Part shown: positions 25,400 through 35,285 of the stretch, piece after piece
Layout of the letters: each line of letters starts with the position of its first letter
How positions within the stretch are numbered: the stretch's first letter is position 1
Assembly (NCBI RefSeq): GCF_000242455.2
Contig: NC_019892.1
Coordinates: forward strand, 2,914,001 to 2,978,000
Source of the DNA: Singulisphaera acidiphila DSM 18658
GTDB lineage: Bacteria > Planctomycetota > Planctomycetia > Isosphaerales > Isosphaeraceae
Length of the DNA stretch: 64,000 nt
Direction of reading: 5' to 3'
Position numbers and translations under genes: made by a program
Notes under the pieces: generated by a model
Seen by the model: only the letters and a program-made list of their open reading frames with translations
Told to the model about the DNA's origin: nothing
The model's database searches: none

Positions 25400-27109
25400 T
25401 CAGAAGAAGAGCTGGAATCGGGCCATCAGCATGTCGCTAGTGGACTGTCGTCTTCCGGGAGCGAACAGGACGGGGTTATTGAATTCCGAGTGCTGCCAGT
25501 CGAGGTAAACCTTGACATACTGCGTCAGGCTCCAGTTCAATCCGACGTCGACCATCTCTACCCGATTGGCCCACAGGTTCGGATCGGCGAGACCGGCACT
25601 GAAGACCTGGGAGCCGAGTTCGAGGTGATTGTACCGAGTGGTCAGTTCCCAAGCTCCAAGTCCGAACTGGCCGGGACGAAGATCGAAGGGGTGGAGCGGC
25701 TTCACGATACCGACGCTGCTCCGCGTTTCGCCGGTCAGGAAGTAGCCGGCCTGGACATAGAAGCTATCGATCGGAAGATGAGTCCGATTGGCAAGATTGC
25801 CCACTTTCGCGTAATCCTGAAACCCACTGCCCCACTCTCCAATGAGGGCCAACTGCTTATAGTACCAGGCGGCATGGAGGTCCCAGAGGGCTCGGTCGCC
25901 CGACTCGCGGACGTTGTTGTTGAAGTTCAGGAAGGGGACACCGATGATCTGATTGCCGGTGGTGGCGATCGCCGTTCTCAGGGTTTGCGGGAGGGGAACG
26001 TTGTTCTGGTTGCCGGCGACAACCGAGCCGCCGATGTTGAGATTCTCGAGGAGCGTGTTTTCCTCGCCGTTGAAGGGACGCCAGTTCACAAGGGCCGCGA
26101 CGTCTTTCGCGTCGTTCTGATCGAGAAATCCGTTCCGCGTGCCGTTCTGAATCGCCACCGCGTAATCAACCTGGGAGTTAAGGATCCGGCCGTGTGCCAT
26201 GATCCCGTCATCGCGGTTCAAGCCAAAGTTGTTGAAGAAGAGAGACCGTTCCGGTGAGATGAGGCCCTGGACCGGCTCGACATAGAACTCGTACGTGAAC
26301 GGCGTCTTGTATCTGCCAATTCTTATCTGAAGACGTGGGTCATAGTCGATATCAAGGAAGGCATCGAGCAACAAGACGGTGTCCAGACCGTTCTGGAGCG
26401 AGACGAAATACCCATAGGGTCGTGTGATCCGACCGCTAAACATGAACCATTGGCGAGGGATCGCGAAGGTATCGTGAGTCGGATCCTGGCCCCCCTGAAG
26501 GTAGCCGCGATAATCAAACTGGGACAGGTTGTGGAACTGGAAAAAGTACTCGTCGTCGTTGCTCTTGATTTCGAAGCCGGGACCGAACTTGACCTTCCCC
26601 GGAACGTTCTGCAGGGTCGTCGGTGAATTGAACCGTGCGGAGGGAGAAGGGTTCGGCGGCGGGGACTGGCCAGGAGCGGCCGCTCCACCGCTCGCAGACG
26701 GAGTGGCGAGGTTCGCGGCCGATCCGGTATCGCCCGAGCCTGGGTTAGGCCCTGGCCCTTCACCCGTGCCACCATTGCCGTTACCATTACCTGCGCCGCC
26801 GTTGCCACCAGCAGGCTTGAGTTGCTGGACTTGTCCCGACAGTGTCTTCACCATCGTTTCCAGCTGACGGATACGGTCTTCGAGCGCACCTTCACGCGTT
26901 GTCGCCGGTACAGGGAGAACCTCAGAACCATCAGCCGCGGGGGGGACGGCGAGATTCGGAGTTGCGGCATCCATCGAAGCGTTGGAAGCCGCGGGCTCCT
27001 GCAAAGGAGCCTCTTGCTGGGCAATCGCAGCCTGCACAGCAATCGATGCCATAAGGGCCTGGCCGAGGAGAACGGCGCAAGCTTTCCGGCACCTGAAATC
27101 CATTGACAT
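25400..27109 (-). CDS. Outer-membrane porin, phosphate-selective OprO/OprP-like
   Basis: 569 residues from an ATG with GGGGGAG eight bases upstream. A signal peptide (hydrophobic residues 12-28) is followed by a short coiled coil (LEDRIRQLETMVKTLSGQ), a Gly/Asn/Pro-rich linker and then a beta-barrel region of about 380 residues with alternating aromatic strands ending in phenylalanine (ARFQLFF), the typical signal for outer-membrane insertion. The barrel resembles the OprO/OprP porins and is a common planctomycete form. The coiled coil may anchor it to the periplasm. Anion selectivity cannot be predicted. A strong terminator follows. Confidence 0.85.
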   Translation of the reverse strand: MSMDFRCRKACAVLLGQALMASIAVQAAIAQQEAPLQEPAASNASMDAATPNLAVPPAADGSEVLPVPATTREGALEDRIRQLETMVKTLSGQVQQLKPAGGNGGAGNGNGNGGTGEGPGPNPGSGDTGSAANLATPSASGGAAAPGQSPPPNPSPSARFNSPTTLQNVPGKVKFGPGFEIKSNDDEYFFQFHNLSQFDYRGYLQGGQDPTHDTFAIPRQWFMFSGRITRPYGYFVSLQNGLDTVLLLDAFLDIDYDPRLQIRIGRYKTPFTYEFYVEPVQGLISPERSLFFNNFGLNRDDGIMAHGRILNSQVDYAVAIQNGTRNGFLDQNDAKDVAALVNWRPFNGEENTLLENLNIGGSVVAGNQNNVPLPQTLRTAIATTGNQIIGVPFLNFNNNVRESGDRALWDLHAAWYYKQLALIGEWGSGFQDYAKVGNLANRTHLPIDSFYVQAGYFLTGETRSSVGIVKPLHPFDLRPGQFGLGAWELTTRYNHLELGSQVFSAGLADPNLWANRVEMVDVGLNWSLTQYVKVYLDWQHSEFNNPVLFAPGRRQSTSDMLMARFQLFF

Positions 27110-27263
27110 GATTCGAACTCCCCCGAGTACAACGTTCCGGGACGGAGGGTATCACCGGCGTCTGCACCATTACGTATCATCTACCTGATAAACTTCGACC
27201 TGCGCGATGGAAAGCTTTAACGAATCTATCGAATACATCGATCCAGCGGATTCCGCAAACTAC

Positions 27264-27659
27264 TCAGCTTGGTTCGCAGGAATGGTCTGGTCTGATCGCG
27301 TTTTGCGTTGCCGACTCGGAGTTGACGGGAACCACGAATCCGATTCGATTCTTCAGGGGAATCTCTCCGGCCATTGTGAGGCAGAGGCTTCCCTCCACCC
27401 TTCCCTTGTCGAGGGTTGAGCGACTGAGGTCGATGCCCATCGATGGAGGCGCGATCGTCCGGCCCGGCTTGACAGTCGTGGAGTCGGTTCCGAGGGTTGT
27501 GCCCGAGTTGGTCCCCTCATCCGAGGGCGACTGAGTTTCCGAGCCTCGTTCCTGACGGTCGGCTATGCCCATCGAGGCACACCCCCCCTCGAACAAGGTC
27601 AGAATGACAAATGCGACGGACCAACTCCGCCTTGGCGTTTTTGCTCTCACGGTCGACAC
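27264..27659 (-). CDS. Small lipoprotein
   Basis: 131 residues when read from the GTG at 27659, which has AGGAAGGAGG six bases upstream; an ATG nine codons earlier lacks such a site. A basic N-terminus and hydrophobic stretch lead to the lipobox FEGGCAS, so lipidation at Cys is expected. The mature part is Ser/Thr/Gly-rich, then a basic region, with a predicted beta C-terminus (GSLCLTMAGEIPLKN). No domain is recognised. It sits upstream of the porin gene on the same strand, about 150 bases away. Confidence 0.6.
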   Translation of the reverse strand: MSTVRAKTPRRSWSVAFVILTLFEGGCASMGIADRQERGSETQSPSDEGTNSGTTLGTDSTTVKPGRTIAPPSMGIDLSRSTLDKGRVEGSLCLTMAGEIPLKNRIGFVVPVNSESATQNAIRPDHSCEPS

Positions 27660-27951
27660 CGACGGCCTCCTTCCTTGGAGATCCATGCGCAGCGACTTGC
27701 GGCCGGCACCAACCCATAGATGTGGGCAATGACCGGTCTACACTCAGCCATCAGGGCTGACTCAACGGCCCGATCCTTCTCTGGAGTCCCATCCGAACTT
27801 TGGCCACCTCGTAAGAGAAATGACGATGGTGGCCCGTCCAGGTGCGTCGCGACTTCAGATAAAAAGCGAAAGGGACCACGGAGTGCGTGGTCCCCCTGAT
27901 CTGAGTCCTAATTGTCCAACTTGTCAACCCCGACCTCGGTCAAGCCGCCGA

Positions 27952-29694
27952 TCAGAGCCGCGGCGCCGCGGGACGGACGGGAGTCTGAAAGGCGTTCGCC
28001 CCTTTCACCTTGAGCTTCCGCTTGAAGACCCGGTCACCACTCGTGGCAATGAGGGTGTCAAAATTCTCACCACCGAAGCGAAGGTTGGAAACCTTGCCGT
28101 TGGGCGTCGGAATGATGCAATTCACCCGACCCGCTTGATCGCAGACCTGCACACCCATTCTGGTGGCCACATAGAGCCGGCCGTCCCGGTCCACGCACAT
28201 CCCGTCAGCGCCGCTGTCATCGGCACTATCCGGCACATGAAGATGATAATATTTCTGCTTGAAGGCGAGCGTGCCGTCCCCCTGGATCTGATAGCTGTAG
28301 ACCCATTTCGAACGGCTATCGGCCACGTACAGCAGGGATTGGTCGGGTGACAACGTCACGCCGTTGGAGAACTTCAGGCCGGTGTCGACGACCTGCTTCT
28401 CGCCATTCGGACGAATCAGCCAAACGGTGCTCGGCTCCGTGTTGTTGCGGCTGGGATTCGTGACATAGACCAAGCCATCGTTTCGAACAATCAGGTCGTT
28501 GCCGCGAATCCCATCGGCCACGACTGTCGCCTTGCCGTCGGAATCGTAGGCGAGCACTTGCTCCGTTCCCGAAGCCACGGCGTAAAGCCGGCCGTCCGGT
28601 CCAAAGGCTTGCCCGTTTGCTTTCTTGGAATCCGTGAGGTAGAGACTCACCGCGCCGTCAAGGCCGATCTTGTACGTCTTCGCGTTCGGAATATCATTGA
28701 AGAAGACTTCACCTTTGGCGTTCGACGCGGGGCCTTCCGTGAATTTGTAGCCCTCGGCCACGAGCGTCCAGGGCTCGCCGGGTTGGAGGATTTCGCGAAG
28801 TTGGGGAGATCCTTCCCCGGCTTTCACCGCATTCGGCCAGTCTTTCCAGAGCCAACGAATGGCGTCCGGAAACACCTCGGTGGCCTGCGTCGCGTTGTGG
28901 CCCCCTTCGCCCCAGACGTGACTCACCTCATAGCCGGCAAAGCGCAACGCTCGTTCCATTTCCTGGTTCGCCATCCACCAGTCGCCTCCATAGATGTTCA
29001 GATCGGTGCTGCCATCCTGGAGAAAGACGCGGATCGATTTCGGCTCGTACTTGCGCAGTAAGGTCGGGTAGACGTTGCCTCCACGCAGGCCGACGTAGGT
29101 CCCGATCGAGCTGAACACGCGTTGAAACGCGTCGGGACGCTCCCAGGCCGCGGTGAATGCGGCGATCGCTCCACTGCTCGAACCACCGATGCAACGGTCG
29201 TTGCCCTCTTTCGAGAGGTGAATGGGCCGACCGTCCGAAGTCGTCTTTTTCTCGACCTCGGGCAAGAGCTCATCGAGCAGGAAACGGACGTACGAGTCAC
29301 CGAGACCATCATATTCATAGCTTCGGTTGAAACGATCGAGGGCCGCGTCGGAGAGGGCCTTCACACGTCCGTGTGTGACGAAAATCCCAATGACGACCGG
29401 CATCTCCTTCTCATGAATCAGGCGATCAAAGACGGCCGGCGCATTGAATTGAACATTATCCTGGTTCACGTAGACACAGGCGGGCCTGGCGGGATCGTAT
29501 TGCTGCGGCACATAGATCCAATAGTCGCGCACGGTGCCCGGAAAGATCTTGCTCTGGTCGAAGGTGTACTTAGTCACAACCCCCTTGGGAATGTCGTCTG
29601 GCGCCTTGGAGTCGTCGGCTCCCACAGCAAAGGTCGTCACCTGAAGCGATACGACCGTCAAAAGAACAAGAAGACGGTGATGGGGAAGCATCAT
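27952..29694 (-). CDS. Exported esterase fused to SMP-30/gluconolactonase beta-propeller
   Basis: 580 residues from the ATG at 29694 (GGAG 11 bases upstream), after which a signal peptide is seen. The first half is an alpha/beta-hydrolase of the putative esterase (Esterase D / Fes-like) type with a nucleophile in GGSSSGA; a later His is in GGHNATQ. The second half (from about residue 300) is a SMP-30-like calcium-dependent beta-propeller with the motifs EGPASN, NGQAFGPDGRLYAV and GADGMCVDRDGRLYVAT. Planctomycetes often pair these two domains, as separate genes or as one protein. A joint role in ester and lactone hydrolysis of sugars in the periplasm is inferred. Confidence 0.85.
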   Translation of the reverse strand: MMLPHHRLLVLLTVVSLQVTTFAVGADDSKAPDDIPKGVVTKYTFDQSKIFPGTVRDYWIYVPQQYDPARPACVYVNQDNVQFNAPAVFDRLIHEKEMPVVIGIFVTHGRVKALSDAALDRFNRSYEYDGLGDSYVRFLLDELLPEVEKKTTSDGRPIHLSKEGNDRCIGGSSSGAIAAFTAAWERPDAFQRVFSSIGTYVGLRGGNVYPTLLRKYEPKSIRVFLQDGSTDLNIYGGDWWMANQEMERALRFAGYEVSHVWGEGGHNATQATEVFPDAIRWLWKDWPNAVKAGEGSPQLREILQPGEPWTLVAEGYKFTEGPASNAKGEVFFNDIPNAKTYKIGLDGAVSLYLTDSKKANGQAFGPDGRLYAVASGTEQVLAYDSDGKATVVADGIRGNDLIVRNDGLVYVTNPSRNNTEPSTVWLIRPNGEKQVVDTGLKFSNGVTLSPDQSLLYVADSRSKWVYSYQIQGDGTLAFKQKYYHLHVPDSADDSGADGMCVDRDGRLYVATRMGVQVCDQAGRVNCIIPTPNGKVSNLRFGGENFDTLIATSGDRVFKRKLKVKGANAFQTPVRPAAPRL

Positions 29695-30070
29695 CGGCAA
29701 AGGATCTCCGTTCGAGCCTGAGGGCAGCCTCATAAAGGGACACTGCGCAAGATTCTAGCCCAGCCGTGGCCGAGGCAACATCAGGCCCCGCTGAAGCGAG
29801 CGGATTGCGGTTCGGCGGCCCGATCTCTGAGCCGCGAACCGCCAGATTTTGGTCCACCCGATCGATCATCAGCGACGATCCGGAGGAGATTCGGAGGAGC
29901 AGGGGAGGGGGGGACAAGAGCAAGGGGGGGGAACGGTCACAAGGTTTCAGGCGTAGAACAGGGCGATCCCATCGGCAAGCGACGCAAGACACGGCTTCGC
30001 GAAAACGTGACTGGGTCCTCCAGCGTGTCCCGTCCGCCCGTCGCTTGCCTCCTCAAGAAAGAGGACGAGT
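29695..30070. other. Intergenic region with G-rich tract
   Basis: The stretch lies between citrate synthase (ends 30071) and the esterase/SMP-30 gene (starts 29694), both on the minus strand. At 29902-29931 the + strand carries runs of four, seven and eight or nine G residues within 30 bases, a possible G-quadruplex. Nothing else is recognised. Confidence 0.4.
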
Positions 30071-31351
30071 TCAACGCTGATCCATCGGCGTGTAGACCTG
30101 TTCCTTCGGCCCGATGTAGATTTGACGGGGACGCGCAATCCGGCTCGCTCGGTCGTGGTTCTGCTCTTTCCAATGCGCGATCCAGCCGGGCATCCGTCCG
30201 ATCGCAAAGATGACCGTGAACATGGACGTGGGGATGCCCATCGCCCGCATGATGATGCCGCTGTAGAAGTCGACGTTGGGATAGAGCTTCCGCTCCACAA
30301 AGTACGGGTCGATCAGCGCAAGCTCTTCGAGCTTCCGAGCCACGTCAAGCAGCGGATCTTGAACGCCCAGACGCCCGAGGACCCTGTCCGCGGCACGTTT
30401 CAAGATCAAGGCCCTGGGGTCAAAGTTTTTGTAGACCCGGTGTCCGAAACCCATCAGTTTGAACCCGCTCTGCTTGTCCTTCGCCAATGCGAGGGCCTCC
30501 GCAGCCGACATTCCCCCTTCGTGAATCGCCTCGAGCATCTCGAGCACGGCCACGTTCGCCCCCCCATGCAAGGGGCCCCAGAGCGCCCCCACGCCCGCGG
30601 CGCACGACGCATAGAGATTCGCCTTGCTCGAGCCAACGACCCGGACCGTCGACGTGCTGCAATTCTGTTCATGGTCGGCGTGCAGCATGAGGATCAGGTT
30701 GAGAGCATCAACGACCTCCTGGCTGGCGATGTGTTGCTCGTAGGGCATCGAGAACATCATGTGGAGGAAGTTGGCCACGTAGCGAAGCTTCGGGTCAGGA
30801 TAGATGAAGGGGAGTCCCAGCGACCTCCGGTACGAGTAGGCCGCGATCGTCCGAACCTTGCTCATCAGCTTGGCCGAAAGGTCGTCAATGTCGTCTTCGT
30901 GGAGCTTGCCATCGCACGAGGAGCTGGAGAGAGTGTTGATCATCGCCGAGAGGATTGCCATCGGCGGGGCGTTGAGGGGGAACCCTTCGAAATGGTTCTT
31001 GAACCCCTCGTGCAAGGGCGCATGCTTCGTCAACCGCTTGCTGAACTGGTCCAGCTCGGCCTTATTCGGGAGCTTGCCGTTGATGAGGAGCCAAGCCGTC
31101 TCGACGAATGTGGAATGCTCGGCGAGCTGTTCGATCGGCAGGCCGCGATAGCGAAGGATCCCTTGATCGCCATCAATGAAGGTCACGCCGCTCTGACAAG
31201 CCCCGGTGTTGCCAAAGCCAGGATCCAGCGTGATCAAGCCGGTCTTAGCCCGCAGCTGCGAGATATCCACCCCCAACTCCCCCTCCGTGCCCTCGATCAC
31301 GGGAAGTTCGATGGTCTGGTCGCCGTAAGTCAAAGTCGCAGTGCGGGTCAT
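30071..31351 (-). CDS. gltA: Citrate synthase
   Basis: 426 residues from the ATG at 31351. It is a type II (hexameric, bacterial) citrate synthase with the catalytic residues in place: His in MLHADHEQNCSTSTVR near residue 220-230, His in GFGHRVYKNFDPRA, and Asp near the C-terminal domain. It condenses oxaloacetate with acetyl-CoA at the entry of the tricarboxylic acid cycle. The gene stands alone; a TATAAT -10 element lies 51 bases upstream of the start. Type II enzymes are usually NADH-inhibited, but whether this one is cannot be read. Confidence 0.95.
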   Translation of the reverse strand: MTRTATLTYGDQTIELPVIEGTEGELGVDISQLRAKTGLITLDPGFGNTGACQSGVTFIDGDQGILRYRGLPIEQLAEHSTFVETAWLLINGKLPNKAELDQFSKRLTKHAPLHEGFKNHFEGFPLNAPPMAILSAMINTLSSSSCDGKLHEDDIDDLSAKLMSKVRTIAAYSYRRSLGLPFIYPDPKLRYVANFLHMMFSMPYEQHIASQEVVDALNLILMLHADHEQNCSTSTVRVVGSSKANLYASCAAGVGALWGPLHGGANVAVLEMLEAIHEGGMSAAEALALAKDKQSGFKLMGFGHRVYKNFDPRALILKRAADRVLGRLGVQDPLLDVARKLEELALIDPYFVERKLYPNVDFYSGIIMRAMGIPTSMFTVIFAIGRMPGWIAHWKEQNHDRASRIARPRQIYIGPKEQVYTPMDQR

Positions 31352-31401
31352 CGTGCTCCGTTCCCCTCGCTGAACCACCGAATCAGATTTTTCAGGAGTC
31401 G

Positions 31402-31407
31402 ATTATA
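31402..31407 (-). promoter_or_regulatory. Probable -10 element of gltA
   Basis: TATAAT on the minus strand, about 51 bases upstream of the gltA ATG. No good -35 hexamer is found at 16-18 bases, so the assignment rests on the perfect -10 alone. Confidence 0.4.
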
Positions 31408-31622
31408 AGGTGGGCCTCAGCTTTAGGGCCACATGTTGGCCCGAAAACAGGCGAACCGATCCGGGGAAACGCGTGTCAGGACCGCCCTTTCCCACCGAAT
31501 CCAAAGAACGCCTACCGACCGGAAAAACGGGTGAACGGGAGATTTGACAGGGTCGAACGGTCCCGCCACACTGGAGCCTCTCCCCCGAATTCCCCGGATT
31601 TTCCAGCGAGGCAACTCAAATC

Positions 31623-32564
31623 ATGCGGACCACCCTCGGAGCATTCCTGACTCTCATCGTCGCGGCCTCCGCCGTCGTCGCGGCCGAAGAGCCGAAGACT
31701 TTTCCCCTCTGGGCTGAAGGCGCTCCAGGCGCGTTGGGAGCCGAGACCGGCGATCAGTACCACGCGGGAGACGTCCCAACCCTCACGGTCTACCGGCCCG
31801 ACCGCGACAAGGCTAACGGCGGATCGATCGTCGTCTGTCCGGGGGGCGGCTACGGCTTCCTCGCAACCGACCATGAAGGGAAAGACGTCGCCGAATGGGC
31901 CCGCTCGCTGGGACTGACCGCGTTCGTATTGAAGTACAGGCTTGCCCCGCGTTACAAGCATCCCCGGATGCTCGAGGACGCCCAACGCGCCATTCGGACC
32001 GTCAGGGCGAGAGCATCGGAGTGGGAACTGGACCCGAAGCGCGTCGCCATCATCGGCTTCTCCGCCGGTGGACACCTCGCCTCGACGGCCGCCACCCGTT
32101 TCGACGAAGGCAAGGCCGACGCTTCCGACCCGCTCGAACGTCCGAGCAGCCGGCCTGACCTGGCCATTCTGGTCTATCCGGTCATCGCGATGGGCACGCC
32201 CTACGGCCATACCGGCTCGCTGAAGAATTTGCTCGGAGAAAGCCCGTCGAAAGAGCTGGTCGAAAGCCTCTCGAACGAGACGCAGGTAACGAAAGACACG
32301 CCCCCTACGTTCCTCGCCCACACCAATGAAGACAGTGGAGTCGTTCCCGAGAACAGCCTGCTGTTCGCCCTCGCCCTTCGCAAAGCCAAGGTGCCCGTCG
32401 AATTGCACCTGTTCGAAAAGGGCCAACATGGACTCGGTCTCGGCACGGGATGGGCTGATAAGATCCCCCCGAACGATGCGTTCCAAGCATGGCCGAAGCT
32501 TTGTGCCACCTGGCTCAAGGGACGCGGGTTCCTCACTCAGGCTCAATCCATTCCAGCCAAGTAA
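31623..32564 (+). CDS. Exported alpha/beta-hydrolase, acetyl/xylan esterase-like
   Basis: This 313-residue protein has a signal peptide (hydrophobic residues 6-20 ending AAEE). The oxyanion-hole motif is VCPGGGYG, the nucleophile is in GFSAGGH, the catalytic Asp is in the NEDSGVVPENS region and the His in KGQHGLGL. This is the BD-FAE/acetylxylan-esterase-like group, widespread in planctomycetes and usually acting on acylated plant or algal sugars. The gene is followed by a hairpin and, 336 bases later, a sulfatase. The sugar substrate is not known. Confidence 0.88.
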   Translation: MRTTLGAFLTLIVAASAVVAAEEPKTFPLWAEGAPGALGAETGDQYHAGDVPTLTVYRPDRDKANGGSIVVCPGGGYGFLATDHEGKDVAEWARSLGLTAFVLKYRLAPRYKHPRMLEDAQRAIRTVRARASEWELDPKRVAIIGFSAGGHLASTAATRFDEGKADASDPLERPSSRPDLAILVYPVIAMGTPYGHTGSLKNLLGESPSKELVESLSNETQVTKDTPPTFLAHTNEDSGVVPENSLLFALALRKAKVPVELHLFEKGQHGLGLGTGWADKIPPNDAFQAWPKLCATWLKGRGFLTQAQSIPAK

Positions 32565-32900
32565 GGCAAGCGAAACGCATCATCTCCCTGCCTTATTTGA
32601 AGCAGGAGAGCAAAGTTGGTGAGCCGTGCCCACCCTTACGAGAGGGGACAGTCGTATCCCCATTCTCGCCGAGGTGACACGGCCCACCACGGTATCCACG
32701 TGGAAATGAGGGCTGAAACCAGGGAACTTACGTTCCCTGTTCGTCCCACAAATTCAGCGTCCTGGAACCGCAGATTCCCCACCCGCTTCTACCGGAATCA
32801 CAACGCATCGATAAAAATAATCGAAATTCCATAATTTAAGTTTACTGTATTTCAGGCGAGTTCCCACAATCAAAAACCCGACATCACCTGGAGTCAACGC
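32565..32900. other. Intergenic region
   Basis: These 336 bases follow the esterase gene and precede the sulfatase. A perfect hairpin CAGGGAAC-4 nt-GTTCCCTG is at 32720-32739 and a second stem AGGGGA...TCCCC is near 32642-32660. The last 90 bases are AT-rich and probably hold the sulfatase promoter. No gene is recognised. Confidence 0.45.
32720..32739. terminator. Hairpin after esterase gene
   Basis: A perfect eight-base stem (CAGGGAAC/GTTCCCTG) with a TTAC loop lies 156 bases downstream of the esterase stop. There is no T-run after it, so a role in termination is only possible. Confidence 0.35.
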
Positions 32901-34328
32901 ATGCCTCGCTGTTTCCTGCGATCCCTGATCGCTGTGCTCCTTGGAGTGCCGACGCTCCTTGCCGCAGCTGAGCCGGCTGCCAAGCGCCCCAATGTCCTTT
33001 TCATCGCCGTCGATGACATGCGCGATTGGGTCGGCTATCTCGGCCGCAATCCGCAGACGTCCACACCAAACATCGACAAGCTTGCCTCGCGCGGCGTTTA
33101 CTTCACTCGCAGCTACTGTGCGGCTCCGGTCTGCAATCCCTCGCGAGCCGCGTTGATGTCCGGGCTGCGGCCATCGACGTCCGGAGTCTACGAAAACAAC
33201 AACGACTGGCGCACGGTGATGCCGAAAGAGTTGATGCTCACAACGCAATTTCGCAATGCCGGATACGACGTCAGCGGCTCGGGGAAGATTTACCATGAGG
33301 CGTACACACGTCCCAGCGAATGGGACGACTACCTGACGAACTCAGGGGGAGACCCCAAGCCGACCGGTGACACTGGCGTTGGTGGGATCGCATTCGCGCC
33401 TCTCGACTGCAAGGACGAAGATCTTCGCGAGTGGAAGATCACCGGCTATGCGATCGAACAGTTGCAGAAGAAGCACGACAAGCCGTTCTTCCTTGCCTGC
33501 GGACTCCATAAACCGCACATGCCTTGGAACGTCCCGCGCAAGTATTACGACATGCACCCCCTCAACCAGATCAAGCTCCCCCCCTACCTTGAGACCGACC
33601 TCACCGATATTCCCCCCGCTGGCGTCAAGATGGCTCACCCCGAGACCGATCACGCCAAGATCCTGGCTTCAGGACGGTGGAAGGAAGCGATCCAGAGCTA
33701 CCTCGCCGCCATCAGCTACTCGGACGCGATGATCGGCCGGTTGATGGACGCATTCGACAAGAGCGAGTATCGCGACAACACGATCGTCGTCTTCTGGTCC
33801 GACCACGGCTGGCATCTCGGTGAGAAGCAGCATTGGCGCAAGTTCGCCCTCTGGGAAGAGTCCACACGCTCGCCGTTGATCTGGATCGTCCCTGGATTGA
33901 CGAAGCCAAACGTCGCCTGCGATCGAGCGATCGACTTTATGTCGATCTACCCGACTCTGACCGATCTCTGCGGTCTTCCCACGCCGAAACACGTCGAAGG
34001 GCAAAGTCTCCGACCCCTCCTCAGCGATCCCAAGTCAGGCTGGGACCACCCCGCACTCACGACCTACCGATTCAAGAATCATGCCGTCCGCACGGATGAA
34101 TGGCGCTATATTCGTTATGCCAATGGCGATGAGGAACTCTACGACGAGACCAAGGATCCGAACGAGTGGACGAACCTCGCCGCCCTTCCGGACTACACCG
34201 CCAAAAAGGCGGAGCTCGCCAAGCACCTCCCCACTCGCGATCAGGCCGACATTGGCGGCAACTCGAAAGGACCGGCGACCAAGAAGGCCGCCCAACGGAA
34301 AAAGGCCGCCAGTAAGGCCGCACCTTGA
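32901..34328 (+). CDS. Secreted sulfatase, iduronate-2-sulfatase-like
   Basis: 475 residues with a signal peptide. The active-site motif is CNPSR at about residues 78-82, whose Cys is converted to formylglycine by the maturation enzyme (not in this window). The metal-binding start VDDMRDW near residue 36 and the conserved KIYHE, HKPH and DHGWHLGEKQHW segments place it in the S1 family, nearest to iduronate-2-sulfatases. It removes sulfate from sulfated sugars; planctomycetes carry many. A clear TGGAG site lies upstream of the ATG. The C-terminus is a Lys/Ala-rich tail. The exact substrate is not known. Confidence 0.92.
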   Translation: MPRCFLRSLIAVLLGVPTLLAAAEPAAKRPNVLFIAVDDMRDWVGYLGRNPQTSTPNIDKLASRGVYFTRSYCAAPVCNPSRAALMSGLRPSTSGVYENNNDWRTVMPKELMLTTQFRNAGYDVSGSGKIYHEAYTRPSEWDDYLTNSGGDPKPTGDTGVGGIAFAPLDCKDEDLREWKITGYAIEQLQKKHDKPFFLACGLHKPHMPWNVPRKYYDMHPLNQIKLPPYLETDLTDIPPAGVKMAHPETDHAKILASGRWKEAIQSYLAAISYSDAMIGRLMDAFDKSEYRDNTIVVFWSDHGWHLGEKQHWRKFALWEESTRSPLIWIVPGLTKPNVACDRAIDFMSIYPTLTDLCGLPTPKHVEGQSLRPLLSDPKSGWDHPALTTYRFKNHAVRTDEWRYIRYANGDEELYDETKDPNEWTNLAALPDYTAKKAELAKHLPTRDQADIGGNSKGPATKKAAQRKKAASKAAP

Positions 34329-34445
34329 TCGAGGGCCGACGGATCACCGGCTTTTCGGTCTTCCCCCCAATCCAGGTTGCTGCCACTGTTGCTCTGAGTT
34401 TGCCTTGAGCTTCAAGGAGCCTGATCCGCCGGCCGGCCCATGGTT

Positions 34446-35285
34446 TCAACCCTTCTCCGGCCCCGCGCTGGCCCAGAGCCGGGACAGGTCCTCGGCAATT
34501 CGAGGACCCCGTCCCATCCGAAGTAAGTGGCGAGTGGGTTGTAGGCCCAGCCGCTCGACCGTCGCGATCGCCTGGTGATGTCCGGTGGGAATGTCGATCA
34601 CCACCGGCTCGCCCGCGTATCTCCGCCCGGCGTCGGCGAGCAGCCATCGGCCGGCCCGATCGCTCGCGAGACAAGGTCCGATTTGGCGTGCGTTCGAACC
34701 GGGCCGAGTCATCAGAAACCCCTCCACCCCTCGATCGTCCTCGACGACACGAAGGGAATCACCATGCTCGGCGATGAGCCGAGAGATGAGTTTTCCCCGG
34801 TCGGTGCCGGTCACTTCGCGATCGAGGGCCATGAGTTCCTCCTCAGGCCTCGTTGAATTCCAAGGGGCAAGCGCGGCAACTTCATCAGCAGGACGGAGGA
34901 TCCCCCCAAAGCGGATCAAGGTCGTTTCCGGGACAAAGCCGAGTGACTCGTAGAGCGGACGACCCAGTGGCGTGGCGTCGAGGCGGATCGATTGGACTTC
35001 GTGGCGGTCGAGGTCATCGATTGCCCTGGACATCAGTCGTCGGCCGATGCCTTGCCCTCGAAAGGCCTCATCGACCAGCATCATCGCGATCCAGGCCACG
35101 GGCCCGAAGCGGCAGGTCGTCACCGTGCCGACCGGCATGCCGTCGCATTCGGCGAGGAAGGCACCGTCCGGCTGTAGAGCGAACAGACGCTGCCAGTCAG
35201 GCTCAACCTGATTCCAGCCTGCCTGTTCCTTGAAACGCATCCCGTGGGCGATGTCGTCGCGGATCATCCTCCGAAGCTGGATCAC
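34446..35285 (-). CDS. GNAT-family N-acetyltransferase
   Basis: This 279-residue protein has an N-terminal GNAT domain with the acetyl-CoA binding motif RGQGIGRRLM near residues 90-100 and the following beta-strand of motif B (YESLGFVPE). The remaining 130 residues look like a second, degenerate GNAT-like domain (PF18014-type) with DIPTGHHQAIATVERLG near the end, as in two-domain GNAT enzymes. It should transfer an acetyl group to an amine; the acceptor is unknown. It is convergent with the sulfatase gene upstream in the window. Confidence 0.85.
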   Translation of the reverse strand: MIQLRRMIRDDIAHGMRFKEQAGWNQVEPDWQRLFALQPDGAFLAECDGMPVGTVTTCRFGPVAWIAMMLVDEAFRGQGIGRRLMSRAIDDLDRHEVQSIRLDATPLGRPLYESLGFVPETTLIRFGGILRPADEVAALAPWNSTRPEEELMALDREVTGTDRGKLISRLIAEHGDSLRVVEDDRGVEGFLMTRPGSNARQIGPCLASDRAGRWLLADAGRRYAGEPVVIDIPTGHHQAIATVERLGLQPTRHLLRMGRGPRIAEDLSRLWASAGPEKG

